Positions 10,560 to 21,735 of a stretch of 64,000 nt of DNA are shown here, piece after piece (the first letter of the stretch is position 1; each line of letters starts with the position of its first letter). This stretch comes from Uloborus plumipes. Lineage: Eukaryota > Arthropoda > Arachnida > Araneae > Uloboridae. The stretch covers positions 1 to 64,000 of the forward strand of contig JAXGGA010006548.1 in assembly GCA_038373865.1 (NCBI GenBank), read 5' to 3'. Below the pieces are notes generated by a model. That model saw only the letters and a list, made by a program, of their open reading frames with translations. It did no database searches and had not been told where the DNA came from. The position numbers were made by a program, and so were the translations under genes.

Positions 10560-11756
10560 ATTACTTTATTGTAGTTTAAATCGAATTTTTTGACTTTGAA
10601 AGAGACTTTAAGAGCTTAAGTCTTAAGTTAATAATTAAATAATTTGTATAACTATAATTATACTTGAAATAAAGGCTTTTTAAAATACAGAACATTATCT
10701 TTTAAATAATTACGCTTCTAAAGAATGACAATGTCAAATAAATTTTACTTTGAATGGCTATTATTAAATGATGGTCGACAGCCATTTAAAGATACTTTAT
10801 AAGTAAGATAATTTTTAAATATTATTTTTTAAAGTATATATTCACCAAGAAACGTTGATAAATATTTTTATTAATAGTAAATAAACGTAGCTTTCTGCAA
10901 TCCTTACTGTAACATGCAGTATGAATGTGTACAAAGTAAGAACAACAAATAGCTTTTACACTGCGTAAAACTGATTGGAATATTAAAAGATAACTCTCGG
11001 TAAATTTCTTAACTTTAAAGTTGGAATACAAAAATATAAATATTTCAATTCATTTATAATCAGTCTAATTTTGATGAACGGGCGGAACAGATGTTTTAAA
11101 TAAAATTATCTCAAGTATGCCTGAACAAGAAACTGCGATGGATATATTTATCAACACGAAAAAAAATTTCTGCAAATGCAATTATAACATGTAGCAATGT
11201 AGTGAGTAAAAACAAAACAAATAACTCAAAGAAGGGAATGCAAAAAAAAAAAAAAAAAAAAGAACCTCTTTGTTACTAGACATGATTTAATAATTTGATA
11301 CTCCTATTTTGAAAAAAAAATATAAACATATAGACAATAAAGTACATAGCAACATTTTTCTTGTATCGGTTCTTTTCTCTTTAGCTTAATGCTTTGAATT
11401 AACCTCTAATTTTTTCAAAGAATAAAATTCTTGAATTGAATGACTACTTCCAATTGAAAAACAAATTTAAATTAAAAACACCCCTAAGTTAAAGTGCTCA
11501 CCACAGCTTCCCCCTATTTTTTTTAAAAATAATTTTCATGTCTAGTGCATTTCTGTAATTTTATTCACAAAAATATGAAAATTGGTTCAAAGAAATTTGA
11601 TAAAATTTGGGAAAATTGGAAAAATGGAGAAAACAAATTTTCTCTCGAAGAAAAATAAGTAACTATTTCTAAAATCGCAATTGTGTGTAAAAGAAAGGAG
11701 GAGCGGGGGAAATCAAGAGATGGTGAAATCGGTACTATTAAAAACAATAATCCTAA
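10560..11756. other. No recognisable feature; poly(A) tracts
   Basis: Very AT-rich sequence with an A run at about 11243-11261. I see no convincing TIR pair, tandem repeat or protein-like frame. Confidence 0.5.
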
Positions 11757-11850
11757 ATATTAATCGGCTCTGCCGATTAATCGGCCGATTATCAACAAAC
11801 GATTAATCGGAAATCGGTAATCGGCCAATTTGCTTATCGGTGCATCCCTA
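11757..11850 (-). mobile_element. Single end of a hAT-like element rich in ATCGG motifs
   Basis: On the minus strand the sequence begins TAGGGATGCACCGATAAGC and is crowded with copies of ATCGG/CCGAT, such as TTAATCGGCCGATTA. Ends reading YAGGGRTGCACCGAT with dense family-specific motifs are typical of many hAT transposons. No partner end is visible nearby, so this is a fragment. Confidence 0.5.
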
Positions 11851-12234
11851 CGTTTTAGAATAATAAACTAAATGTATTATAGAATGCTCCTAAGTAAATG
11901 GTCAAAAATTAATTTAAATTTTTATAGAACAAAGTATTTTGGGAAGTAAAGATCCATTATCTCTGAATTAAGTTTGAAAAGAAAATTTCAAACGCAGTTT
12001 TACTTCTTACCTATAGTATTAGGAGACCCTTAAAGTAATGTCGTTTTTTTTAAAACAAATCAATTGTTAATTTTTATTTTAAATCAACGATGTTATTATA
12101 ATTTTTATCAAGGGCTTTTTGGCATCTAGTAGTTAGTTTCAATTATTCTAAAATAGCATGTTAGATAAAAGCTAAATTTTCCATTTTTTTCTTTCATATA
12201 TGATCGTAATAAAGGGAAATAAGATAATTCAATG
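11851..12234. other. No recognisable feature
   Basis: AT-rich sequence between a hAT fragment and a hAT MITE. Nothing is recognised. Confidence 0.5.
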
Positions 12235-12419
12235 CAGGGACGTCATTTCAAGTTTTCCGGGAGGGGGGGGGGGCAAAGGGTAAAAACACAATACAATTTC
12301 ACCAGAAAACAACAAAAACCACGCCCACTTATATGTAAATACATTGATTTCTCAAAGTCAAAGTCAATGCAGGGGGGGGGGGCAAATGACCCCCCTTGTC
12401 CCCCTAAATAACGGGCCTG
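12235..12419. mobile_element. hAT-type MITE, family G, copy 2
   Basis: A 185-bp copy with ends CAGGGACGTCATTT and AAATAACGGGCCTG. The 8-bp target duplication is ATTCAATG on the left and ATGCAATG on the right (7 of 8). Its centre carries CCACGCCCACTTATATG like the other copies. There is a small internal duplication, AAAGTCAAAGTCAA, before the second G run. Confidence 0.82.
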
Positions 12420-12714
12420 ATGCAATGTCAAATATCATGGGTGAAGCAGTCGGATTGCTTTTTTTTTTGCTTCTGATTGCTGAAACGCTTTCTATCACTC
12501 AAAAACTTGAAAATTTGGCTCGTATCTAAAATGCCATTTAAAAATATTTTGCTTCATAAATCATTTCAAAAAATTCTCCATGATTTGAAGTTTACTACTA
12601 GATGACAAAAGGTCCTTGATAACGGATATAATTACATCTCTTATTTAAAATAAAAACTTTTAGCAATTAATTTGTTTGGAAAAAATCACATTACTTTCCG
12701 GTCCCCCTAATACT

Positions 12715-13414
12715 TTAACGTTCATCATATTCAAACAAGCAGTATTATTTTCTCTTTAGCAGCTCAACAAAATTTTTCCAAACAAGATATTACCCCATTA
12801 ATGCCCAAGTTTTTTTTAACAATTTTTTTCAATTTTTATCTGCTTAAAACTCTAATTCGGAATGGTTTACATACATTTTAAGCAAACAATAGTTCGCCGT
12901 TGCCATATTTATTAAGTTATTTAACGTCCTGTTTATGGGATATTTTGCAGATATATGAGCAAAATATGAACTTACTTGACTTTACTTTTGCAAAGTAACA
13001 TTACAGAAGGCATCTGTGATCAATTTTAAGCAAATCATTCTAAAATAGTTTAATTTTATGAAAAATAAGTTCGCAAAAAAAAAAAAAAAAAAAAAAAAAA
13101 CTTACTTTCTGTGGCCTACCCATGCTGGATCGTTGCTTGACTGATTTGTCTGAAAATAGCTGTCAATAAATAAACTCTGATGTCCAAATAGTGTCTCCAA
13201 CTGGTTTTCTCAAGAAGGAGGACTATTTAACTTGTGAAAAACAGCTTTAGTAAAAGGATATACCCATTACAGGCTTTTGTATGCAGTAACTAACAAGCGT
13301 CCCGTTTTCAGGCTACTGGGCAGGGCATAAATGGGTTAACGTTCATCAAACTCAAACAAGCTGTATTATTTTCTCATTAGCAGCTCAACAAAATTTTTCC
13401 AAACAAGATATTAA
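12715..13414. repeat. 79-bp direct repeats on each side of a TTAA-type MITE
   Basis: Bases 12715-12793 and 13336-13414 are near-identical 79-bp sequences. Each begins TTAACGTTCATCA and ends CAAACAAGATATTAM. The MITE at 12794-13335 fills exactly the space between them. The left copy ends TTAC and the right copy both begins and ends with TTAA. The normal duplication for this element type is just the 4-bp TTAA, so a 79-bp duplication bounded by two TTAA sites is unusual. Confidence 0.85.
12794..13335 (+). mobile_element. piggyBac-like (TTAA) MITE, family P1, copy 1
   Basis: A 542-bp element with ends CCCATTAATGCCC and GGGCATAAATGGG, next to TTAM sites. TIRs opening with CCC beside TTAA are the piggyBac hallmark. 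It contains a long pure A run (about 13074-13100) and a conserved block with GCTGTCAATAAATAAACTC. A second copy in the opposite orientation lies at 14150-14678. No coding sequence. Confidence 0.87.
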
Positions 13415-14149
13415 GATACATACATCATTCGTGTTTATCCAAGAATAGTTTGCGTTTTTACATAAAGAAAATGAAAGAACAATGGAATTTCTGCGTCAAG
13501 AATTTCTCAACTCTGCTCGTCAGTAAGGCTCGAAAAATAACATCATTGAACCGTAAGTAGAGTTGATTAGAAACGTCTTTGTTTCTTGTTTTTGGATAGA
13601 AACAGATAACTTCAGATTGATTACTTTAACTGTTGGTATTTAATAAATGCTGAGAGTAAGTAAAAAAAATAATATTCCTTTTGCACTGAGTGTTACCAAT
13701 CAATATAAATAACTTAAGAAAAAGTACAGGGTGTCCATAAAAAGATTTCCTGATTTCAAAATTGAATATCTCGAAAGCAAATGGCGATTTTGGAATGAAA
13801 CAAACGGGACGTTTGATGAGAAAGTGAATTCATGTCAGTGTATCATAAATCTAAAAATGGGGAAGAGTAACATCTACTCCTGACCTTTAGGACTGCTTAG
13901 AGAATTCATGTTACCTTTTATGTTTTAATTGTTTGCTTTGTTTAAAGAACGCTTGTTTCTTTTCTTTTTCTTTGAATCATCAGCACTAAAATAGCTTTCT
14001 AAAAATTCGAGTTATTTACTGAAGTCACAAAAAATATGAACAAATAAAGACGCAATACTCATGTCAGAACTAGATGCAAGCGCCATCTTTTGAAAAAGCA
14101 AACAACTTTTTCTTTTTTGATGGAACTGAAACTGGTAGTTGAAACTTAA
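13415..14149. other. Spacer between the two inverted P1 MITEs; possible transposon end at 13729
   Basis: The two P1 copies are separated by about 815 bp, so transcription across both could form a long hairpin. Near 13729 the text CAGGGTGTCCATAAAAAG, after TA, looks like one terminus of an IS630/mariner-type element of the kind that carries DUF4817, but I find no partner end. Otherwise nothing is recognised. Confidence 0.4.
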
Positions 14150-14678
14150 CCTTTTTGCTCCCTTTGATTTATTAATCAATTTATTCCCAGTAGCCTAAAA
14201 ACGGGACGCTTGTAGTTACTGCATACACAAACCTGTAATGGGTATATCATTTTACTAAAGCTGTTTTTCACAAGTTAAATAGTCCTCCTTCTTGAGAAAA
14301 CCAGTTAGAGCCACAATTTGGGCATCAGAGTTTATTTATTGACAGCTATTTTCAGACAAATCAGTCAAGCAACGATTCAGCATGGGTAGCAACAGAAAGT
14401 AAGTTTTTTTTGCGAACTTATTTTTCATAAAATTAAACTATTTTAAAAAGATTTGCTTAAAATGGATCAGAGACGCCTTCTGTAATGTTACTTTGCACAA
14501 GTAAAGTCAAGTAAGGTCTTATTTTGTTCACATATCTGCAAAATATGCCAAAAACTTAATAAATATGGCAACGGCGAACTATTTCATGCCTAAAATGTAT
14601 ATAAACCATTCCAAGTAAGAGTTTTAAGCAGATAAAAATTGAAAAAGAAAAGTTTAAAAAAACTCGGGCATAAATGGG
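14150..14678 (-). mobile_element. piggyBac-like (TTAA) MITE, family P1, copy 2
   Basis: A 529-bp reverse-oriented copy of the element at 12794. The right end GGGCATAAATGGG is next to TTAA (14679-14682). The left end is decayed to CCTTTTTGCTCCC next to TTAA (14146-14149). Shared internal blocks include AACGGGACGCTTGT, GTAATGGGTATATCA and ATGGCAACGGCGAACTATT. The poly(A) tract of copy 1 is much shorter here. Confidence 0.87.
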
Positions 14679-14984
14679 TTAAAGTCTACATTAATGATCA
14701 ATGACAGTTGCACATAAGTTACTACAAGTTGAAGAAAAGGGTAAATAGATATTTCTGAAACGCTGACATCCCAGAGGATGCTGATTCGAACCTTTTCTTA
14801 TCTCTCTCCCCCCCTTTTTTTTGTCGTTGCAGAGAAATCTGCTTCAAGTGTACTGAAAAAACTAAAGATTTACTTTTACAAATAAAGAGAGAAAGTAAAA
14901 GAAAATCCAGAAATAATGAAAAATATGCGAAATTTAAAGGAACAATTGCATTCTAAGGACAGTCTAAATTGCATAATTTGTACG

Positions 14985-15143
14985 GAGGCCCATCATTTGG
15001 GGAGGGGGGGTTCAATTATCTCCCTGTTTAGAGAAATTAATGTATTTTCATATTAGTGGGCATGGTTTCAGTTATTTTTCCACTAAAATTTTCATTGAGT
15101 TTGCACCCTTTGACCCGTGGAAAAATCTGAAATGACGCGCTTG
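14985..15143 (-). mobile_element. hAT-type MITE, family G, copy 4 (reversed, decayed)
   Basis: The left edge GAGGCCCATCATTT and right edge AAATGACGCGCTTG correspond to the family G ends. Inside, GGGCATGGTTTCAGTT and CACCCTTTGACCC correspond to the GTGGGCGTGG and CCCTTTG blocks of the other copies on the opposite strand. It is the most diverged copy and no target duplication is readable. Confidence 0.68.
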
Positions 15144-17164
15144 TTTAATAAACAATGTTTATACGTCTGTAACTTTGAAATTTATCCCACAATGCGGCAG
15201 CTATAATAAGCTGATTCGATCATTTCCAAACAATTTTTACGGTTACTTGGCCACTTTAGAAAAAAATAATCATTAATGTGTTTCTACATCACTGGTGGAT
15301 TCCCAAATTCGGGGGGCAGTCACATGGCATTTTGTGGGTCCCTTTGTTTAACATAACGATTCTTTATGATTAGTTTTAAGACTCCTTTCAGGTGTCCGGT
15401 TTTGATATCTAGGGTGTCCCTCGCAATTGCGTCATAATAAATTTATCTCTCTTTTCCGTTGCATTATAAATCTCCAAATACCCAGCTGAACAGCTCTGAA
15501 CTGGTTGCAACAATTGTTGAAAAAAAAAAGTCTCTTTAAAACATGTAACAAATTTAACTTTAGGAACCTTTTTGCCCGCCATAACTAAGGCAAAGCATTG
15601 TAATCCTACGGTTCGCGTAAAAAAGGCTAGGGAGTTGAGAAGTGTATACAATCGATTGAAGATGGTCACTGCAAAAATAACACTAAGTTGTCACTACTTT
15701 TCCACAATTTACTATTGACCAACGTAAGTGACTCCAAGTTTTTCTCCCATTATATTCTGTCTATTTAGAACATTAATGACAAATATATATATTTTTTATT
15801 TCAAAAACTGTATGATTTTGGTTTTACACTTTAATGTTTGACCTGTTGGAATTACATCTCCCCATTTTTATGCAATAAATTCAACATTTATTGCATAAAC
15901 CCATAAACTATCAGACATAAATATTTTTTATAGTACAAAAAAAAAAAAAAAAAAAAAGAAGAAAAATAAATACTGCTTTTCAGAAATAGATTATAATTTT
16001 GTTTCTTCAAAGACAGCACATTCATAGTGTCATACTTTTACTTATATTAACGCTTATATTGAATCAAAAATTAAATGTTATTAATGTCTTTAACTATCCA
16101 TGTATTTCCGAGTTGAATAGCAAAACTGGAAAATATGTAAAAAGTTTGGATCTTTTAGGACCACACCGACACAAATGTATGATCAATTTACGCAAAACTT
16201 ACAACACTTAATTAACAGCAAAAACACATACAAACACCAATTTTCCCCAAACTTGATATTTATGTTGTCATTTAAAAGTTTCATGTTTAAATACGTCCAT
16301 ATTTTTCTGCAAAGCTTATTTTCTCCAAAGAGTTGGCATTTTTGCCAAAAAAAAAAAAAAAACAATTTATAACAAACCCAGTAATATCAATTGAGCAATT
16401 ATTTCAATTACATACAATTTAAAATTTATACATAGGTAATTTAAGCAACTTCGTGTTTAAAAAATCATCTCCGGATACAAATGTGAAGATAGAGTTTCTT
16501 TTTTTAAATTGCACTCGTTTTCAACATTTATACGAAAATTATATCGAGCGTAATCTTTTCATATTGTAATATGGCATGCCTTTCACTAATGATTTCAGAA
16601 TCGTAGATTTCTTTTTGTGCTCAAAATAAGCATTTCCTTCAGTTTATTTTGATTCTTACTATCCAAATGCGCTTTTTCCTATCTTAAAGAAGTAACGACG
16701 GATCATTTGCATTGATGTCAGTAGCCATTACTGCCATAAATATAACCTCTAATAACCCTTCCTACCCTAAACATCGTTTTTGGAGTCTTTTCCAAAAATC
16801 TTCCCTCTGCTGACTTGTATCTTCTTTGAATGATAACGAGCATCATTTGCATTGATGTTCAAAGCCATTATTCTTTAAATCCATAAATACACATTTCAAA
16901 TTACTCTAGAAGTCTTTGAATGTGGTAGAAGAGATTGCTTTTTTTCCGGAGTTAGAGCTAATTGAAGGATATATCTTTTAAAAGGTTTAGAGTAGAATTC
17001 TGGTAACTCGACACGCAAATACCTCGACAACCTCGTAAGAAGACGTTGACTTTTCTAATAGTTAGTAATACAGCTAATTTCAATGGGTAGAAATCTCTAA
17101 CTAAACACATGTACAGGAAACTCCATAAGTCGATATCCACTTGCTATTTTAGTACAATTTTAAC
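15144..17164. other. No recognisable gene; poly(A) tracts and a weak local duplication
   Basis: AT-rich sequence with A runs at about 15937-15957 and 16347-16362. The text ATCATTTGCATTGATGT occurs at about 16699 and again at about 16849, which suggests an old duplication of roughly 150 bp. The 86-codon minus-strand frame at 15409-15669 shows no family motif. Nothing else is recognised. Confidence 0.45.
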
Positions 17165-18248
17165 TAGAGTTACCGCCACTAATAAAATCACTGGATTATA
17201 AAAACACATTCTTTTTAAAATAAAATCTGCAGGAACCGAATCCTTACAACATCAAAACATGTTAAAACTTTCCTTTAATAAAATCAGTAACGCCGTTTTA
17301 TAAAATCAAGTTTTTGGAAAGCGTATGTTAATAATTTGAAAACGACAGTTATAATTATATTGAAAATTGCTACAGATATAATACATTTTAAAATTATGTA
17401 GCACCAAGAAGTGGAAAAGTCTCGGAATATGAAGAAATGCATGCCAAATTTGCACTCTTCAATGTATATACGATTTCTGTTAATCAAATATCCATGCACC
17501 AGTATTTTAAGATCCATCTGCAAATAAAAATGTAAATATTATTTAGTTTACTGTATTTTGAAACTTTTAAAACTATGTAGAAATACAGTAATTTATTTAT
17601 TTTTCAGATAAGTTATCTTTTAAAACATTTCCTTTAACCCATTAATGCCTAGTGTCCCTTTTTAGGGACGGTCCAAAAAAGGGTCTGAATTTCCCCAAAA
17701 TGAACATTTCAACCAAATAATAGTGTTCAATTAGTACCTTGGTATTGTTTCAATTCGTTATTAACAGATTGCAGCACATAATCATTGTAAAGTGTGTTCT
17801 GTAGCAGTTTTAATATGATCTTTATCAAAAATGACATCGTTCACAATCTCAAGAAAAAAAGCTAAGTTTTCAAAGTTATTCCCAGCTTCCCAGTTTATGT
17901 CAATTGCTGATTTTATTTCTTCTTATAAAATGTCTTTTTAAATATTATATCGTAGGCAGAAAAAAAATTTAGTAAAAAAAGTATGTACCCTCTGGGGTCT
18001 ATCGTAACTTTTAAGGGACGATTTTTCTTTCCTTAATAAAAAAGTTATTTTTTACATGATATTTTTTAAATTATTTTTCCTGTCCATTAAACACTGTTTG
18101 TAACCAGTATACAAAATATCTTTGGGGAAAAAAAAATGCCAGGCATTAATGGGTTAAGTATAGTTATGCCGGTTTATAAAATGAGCCGCTTTATAAAATC
18201 AAATACCCTCAGGACAAATGTGATTTCAATAAGCGGCGGGCACTGTAC
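17165..18248. mobile_element. Possible decayed pogo/Tigger-like element split by a TTAA MITE
   Basis: The left part has ACCGCCACTAATAAAATC and GCCGTTTTATAAAATCAAG. The right part has GCCGGTTTATAAAATGAG and ends AATAAGCGGCGGGCACTGTA. Ends of the form CACTG..CGCTTAT with internal TTTATAAAATC text are common in pogo-like MITEs. The match between the two sides is weak, and the P2 MITE at 17638-18153 lies in the middle. I give this low weight. Confidence 0.25.
17638..18153 (+). mobile_element. piggyBac-like (TTAA) MITE, family P2, complete copy
   Basis: A 516-bp element with TIRs CCCATTAATGCCTAG and CCAGGCATTAATGGG and perfect TTAA duplications at 17634-17637 and 18154-18157. The first 14 TIR bases nearly match family P1, so one transposase may have mobilised both. 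Internal landmarks are CCCTTTTTAGGGACGGTCC near the left end, itself an inverted repeat, and AAGGGACGATTTTTC toward the right. A shorter version is at 34871-35092. Confidence 0.9.
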
Positions 18249-18384
18249 TGAAATTCTTTTCCATAAACCTTTTCTGAGAATTCTGCTGTTTATGAATCAG
18301 TCAATTCCTCTGTATCTTTAAAGAGCTCTCTTTGAGAATTCCCACTAGTACCCAGAGGAGACAGCTACCACACTTTGTGCTGTT

Positions 18385-19048
18385 CTTTTAGTGTCAGGAC
18401 TAGAAAGGGGCTGGAGAAAAGGCCCTTGATTTCTATTGACGAACTACATTATTAGTTCAACTAGGGCCTTATGTAAGCTACGTAATTTACTACTTTGTCT
18501 TTGAAATGCACTTTTATCATTAATGCTTGTAACTATTATTTTTTACTGATGTTCAGTCTCAGGGCTAGGTTGGGGTTGGGGAAATGTCTATTAAATTCTA
18601 TTGACGAACTACATAATAAGTTCAACTAGGGCTTTATGTAAGCTACGTAATTTTCTACTTTGTCTTTGAAATGCACTTTTATCATTAATGCTTGTAACTA
18701 TTAATTTTTACTGATGTTCAGTCTCAGGGCTGGGAAGGGGTTGGGGAAATGTATGTTGATTTCTATTGACGAACTACATAATTAGTTCAACTAGGGCCTT
18801 ATGTAAGCTACGTAATTTGCTACTATGTCTTTGAAATGCACTTTTATCATTAATGCTTGTAACTATTATTTTTTACTGATGATCAGTCTCAGGGCTATGA
18901 AGGGGTTGGGGAAATGTCTATTGATTTCTATTGAAGAACTACATAATTAGTTCAACTAGGGCCTTATGTACGCTACGTAATTTACTACTTTGTCTTTGAA
19001 ATGCAATTTTATCATTAATTGCTTGTAACTATTAATTTTTACTGATGA
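18385..19048. repeat. Tandem repeat, four units of 165 bp
   Basis: The landmark TTCTATTGACGAACTACAT recurs at 18431, 18596, 18761 and 18926, exactly 165 bp apart. Each unit also has GGGCCTTATGTAAGCTACG, TTTGAAATGCACTTTTATC and TCAGTCTCAGGGCT. Differences are a handful per unit. The absence of unit-length drift suggests recent expansion by unequal exchange or replication slippage. No coding sequence. Confidence 0.95.
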
Positions 19049-19182
19049 ACCATATAATAATGCTTGACTTATGCGCTTTTTGAATTAAGTAACTTTTGCA
19101 ATTTGTTAGTTTACATTTATTTAAATTTTATTATTTTACAAATTATTTTTATCGATGAAATACACATGCTATACTGAAGATA

Positions 19183-19866
19183 GGCGAACACCCTAATTTT
19201 TATAGTTAAAAATCTGTTCTGAGACATTTAGATAGTCCCAATTTTTTCCTTCTAAATCCGCAAAAAATGTATTTATGATTTTTTCAGAAAACTAGAAGAA
19301 ATTTATAAACGGAAATGCACTGCTTTAAATTGATTTTTTTTTCTTTCTTGGTTTTCTCAAAATCCCGTTTTCGAGGTTTTCATTTACGCAAACAGCTCTA
19401 GAAAAAAAAAAAAGTACTTACTTTAGACATTTGAAACTTGACAAAAATGGTCATTGGTATAACTATGATATGACGCTCTAAAAGCAAGTGCACATGCAAT
19501 AGGTAAATTTTAAACAATGATACACTGAAGTTATGTGATGAAAATCACGTTTTTTGGGGAGAAATCTCAACATTTAACTGTAATAAATGTTTCAGTAATT
19601 GTTTGCCATTTTGGAGGGTCATATCTTTCTGCGGTATCTAAAGAAGATAGACATTTTTTTAATTGTGCAAAACTGAATGCACTGCAAGTGTTATGGAAAC
19701 GGTAAGTTTTTGCAAAAAAAAAAGTGATATTTTGCTGGGGAAGAAAAGCCACTATTTTTGACTAATAAATTGCCCGAATGGGTTATTTATGTCATATTAA
19801 ATAATCAGTTTAATTTTTAGAAAAGTGTAATGAATATTAAAGAAAAAAATACTTAGGGTGTTCGCC
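19183..19866. mobile_element. TA-flanked MITE with GGCGAACACCCTAA ends
   Basis: A 684-bp element with exact 14-bp TIRs, GGCGAACACCCTAA at the left and TTAGGGTGTTCGCC at the right, and TA on both sides (19181-19182 and 19867-19868). The interior is AT-rich. Its only open frames are short and unrecognised. The TA target suggests Tc1/mariner mobilisation, but the superfamily is uncertain. Confidence 0.78.
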
Positions 19867-19868
19867 TA

Positions 19869-20485
19869 CCATAAAAGATGGGTTCTTTGGTTTGAAATGT
19901 ATTCAATTTTGCTCCTCGTAGCTATTGAATTCTATTGGTACAACATCCTCCCAAAACCCAATACTTACTGATTTGATGCAAAATAATTAAACTTCACCGC
20001 CGAGAAAGAAATTAATGCTGATTCGTCCGAATTCATTTCAGCCGGTCACTTTGTCGGAAAATGCAAATACTGCCGCGGCACGAATTGATTCGAGGAAATT
20101 TGGAAGTGATTTTCTCTTTAATCAAACTGATGAGTTCAGCATTATTTTCTCGTTATGAGTTGCCGCTGGCGATTCAATTTCTCCTGAATTGTAATGAATT
20201 TTTTATGTTAAGCAAAATCTTGTAATGGTAATAGAGCACAGTTTTTTTCCCTTGTTACATGCTGCTGAAACTATTTAATGAATAAAAATGGAAATTCTTT
20301 GCAAATTCAAATTTTGATTGAAATCTTTTTTTTTTTTGTCTTTTTTTTTTTTTGAAAATACAGATGAAGAAATATAATTTGACGTCATCAGTTCAACAAT
20401 TAAATAGTATTATTTTTGATTGGCTTTCAACGTTAAGGCAGCAAAATTTTGATGTAATTTTACTTCTTATTCACCATTTGGCTTC
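19869..20485. other. No recognisable feature
   Basis: AT-rich sequence with T runs at about 20328-20352. Nothing is recognised. Confidence 0.5.
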
Positions 20486-21099
20486 ATAGGAACTAGGGCT
20501 GCGACATCGATGTCGATGTTTTGGAAACATCGATGTTTTTGCTAAAACATCGATGTTTTTACCATCGATGCTTGAGTGTTGATGTTTTTCCAACATCGAT
20601 GTTTTGGGTTCGATGTTTTTTCGATGTTGATGTTTTATAATCCAGCAAAAAAGGTTTGCTAAAAATATGCGATGAGTAGACATATTAAGAAGTTTTCATC
20701 CTTAATCAGAAGTTTCAGTATTGATCTCATTGGAAAGCATTTTCCTTGATTATTATCGGTGTTTGCTCTTGTTGTTTCTAAAATATTTCTAATTTACTTT
20801 CGCCGTTTTTTTTTTTATTTAATTAATTTTTTATGTCAATGTTTTATATTTCAGCAAAAGAAAAAAAAAACAAGTTATGCCGCCATCGTTAATCAGCCAA
20901 TCATTCTCGTTAGAAGACGTTTTTGATAGTTACCATCGATGTTTTGAGGTCGATGTCTTTTAATGATCGCTGTTTTTACTTTCTTCTATATCTAATATAT
21001 AGAAGAAAGTATTGGTTTCGTGAAAATTTTCAAATGTCGAATTTTGACGGATTTGCACGTTTTGAGGTGCGCTGAGTCCATTTCGACCATTTTTGGAAA

Positions 21100-21165
21100 A
21101 TGTCTGTCTGTGTGTCTGTGTGTCTGTGTGTCTGTCTGTGTGTGAGTCTGTATGTGTGTGACCAG
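21100..21165. repeat. TGTCTG/TG-rich simple repeat
   Basis: An irregular run of TGTCTGTG units inside the Helitron-like element. It generates a spurious minus-strand frame rich in Thr, His and Asp. Confidence 0.9.
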
Positions 21166-21286
21166 TTTTTGTGGCCGCGCTAGAGCAAAAACTACTGCAT
21201 GAAATCGAACAAAAATTTTTGCACATATGTACCACCATGTGAACTGGTGCACCTGACTTTTTTAGCGAATTCCTCCAAGGGGGGAG

Positions 21287-21735
21287 GAGCAATCGCACGT
21301 GATCTGCGCGGGGGTGATTGCTATATCTCAGAAAGTAACCGGCGGAATTAAACGAAAATTAGTCCATAGGTAGACCCTACTGAGTACAGGTGCTGATTCA
21401 ATTTGTTTGTCAATATCTTGAACGGGGGTGGAGCAATCGCACGTGTTCTGCGCGAGGGTGATTGCTATATCTCAGGAAGTAACCGGCAGAATCAAACGAA
21501 AATTGGTCCATAGGTAGACCCTACTGAGTACAGGTGTTGTATTAATTTGTTTGTCAATATCTCGAAGGGGGGGGGGGTGGAGCAATCGCACGTGTTCTGC
21601 ACGGGGTTGATTGCTATATCTCAGGAAGTAACAGGCGGAATCAAACGAAAATTGGTCCATAGGTAGACCTTACTGAGTACAGGTGCTGATTTAATTTGTT
21701 TGTCAATATCTCGAAGGGGGGGGGTGATTTTTGCG
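21287..21735. repeat. Tandem repeat inside the Helitron-like element, three units of 144-149 bp
   Basis: Units start at GAGCAATCGCACGTG, at 21287, 21431 and 21580. Each has GATTGCTATATCTCAG, CCATAGGTAGACC and TTTGTCAATATCT and ends in a G run of variable length. Internal minisatellites of this kind are common in non-autonomous Helitrons. Confidence 0.92.

Noticed and set aside
18385..19048. CRISPR-like array
   Set aside because: Units are 165 bp and contiguous without distinct spacers, in a eukaryotic context. It is an ordinary tandem repeat.
20960..21298. 112-codon minus-strand frame rich in Thr, His, Asp and Gln
   Set aside because: Its repetitive centre is the TGTCTG simple repeat of the Helitron-like element.
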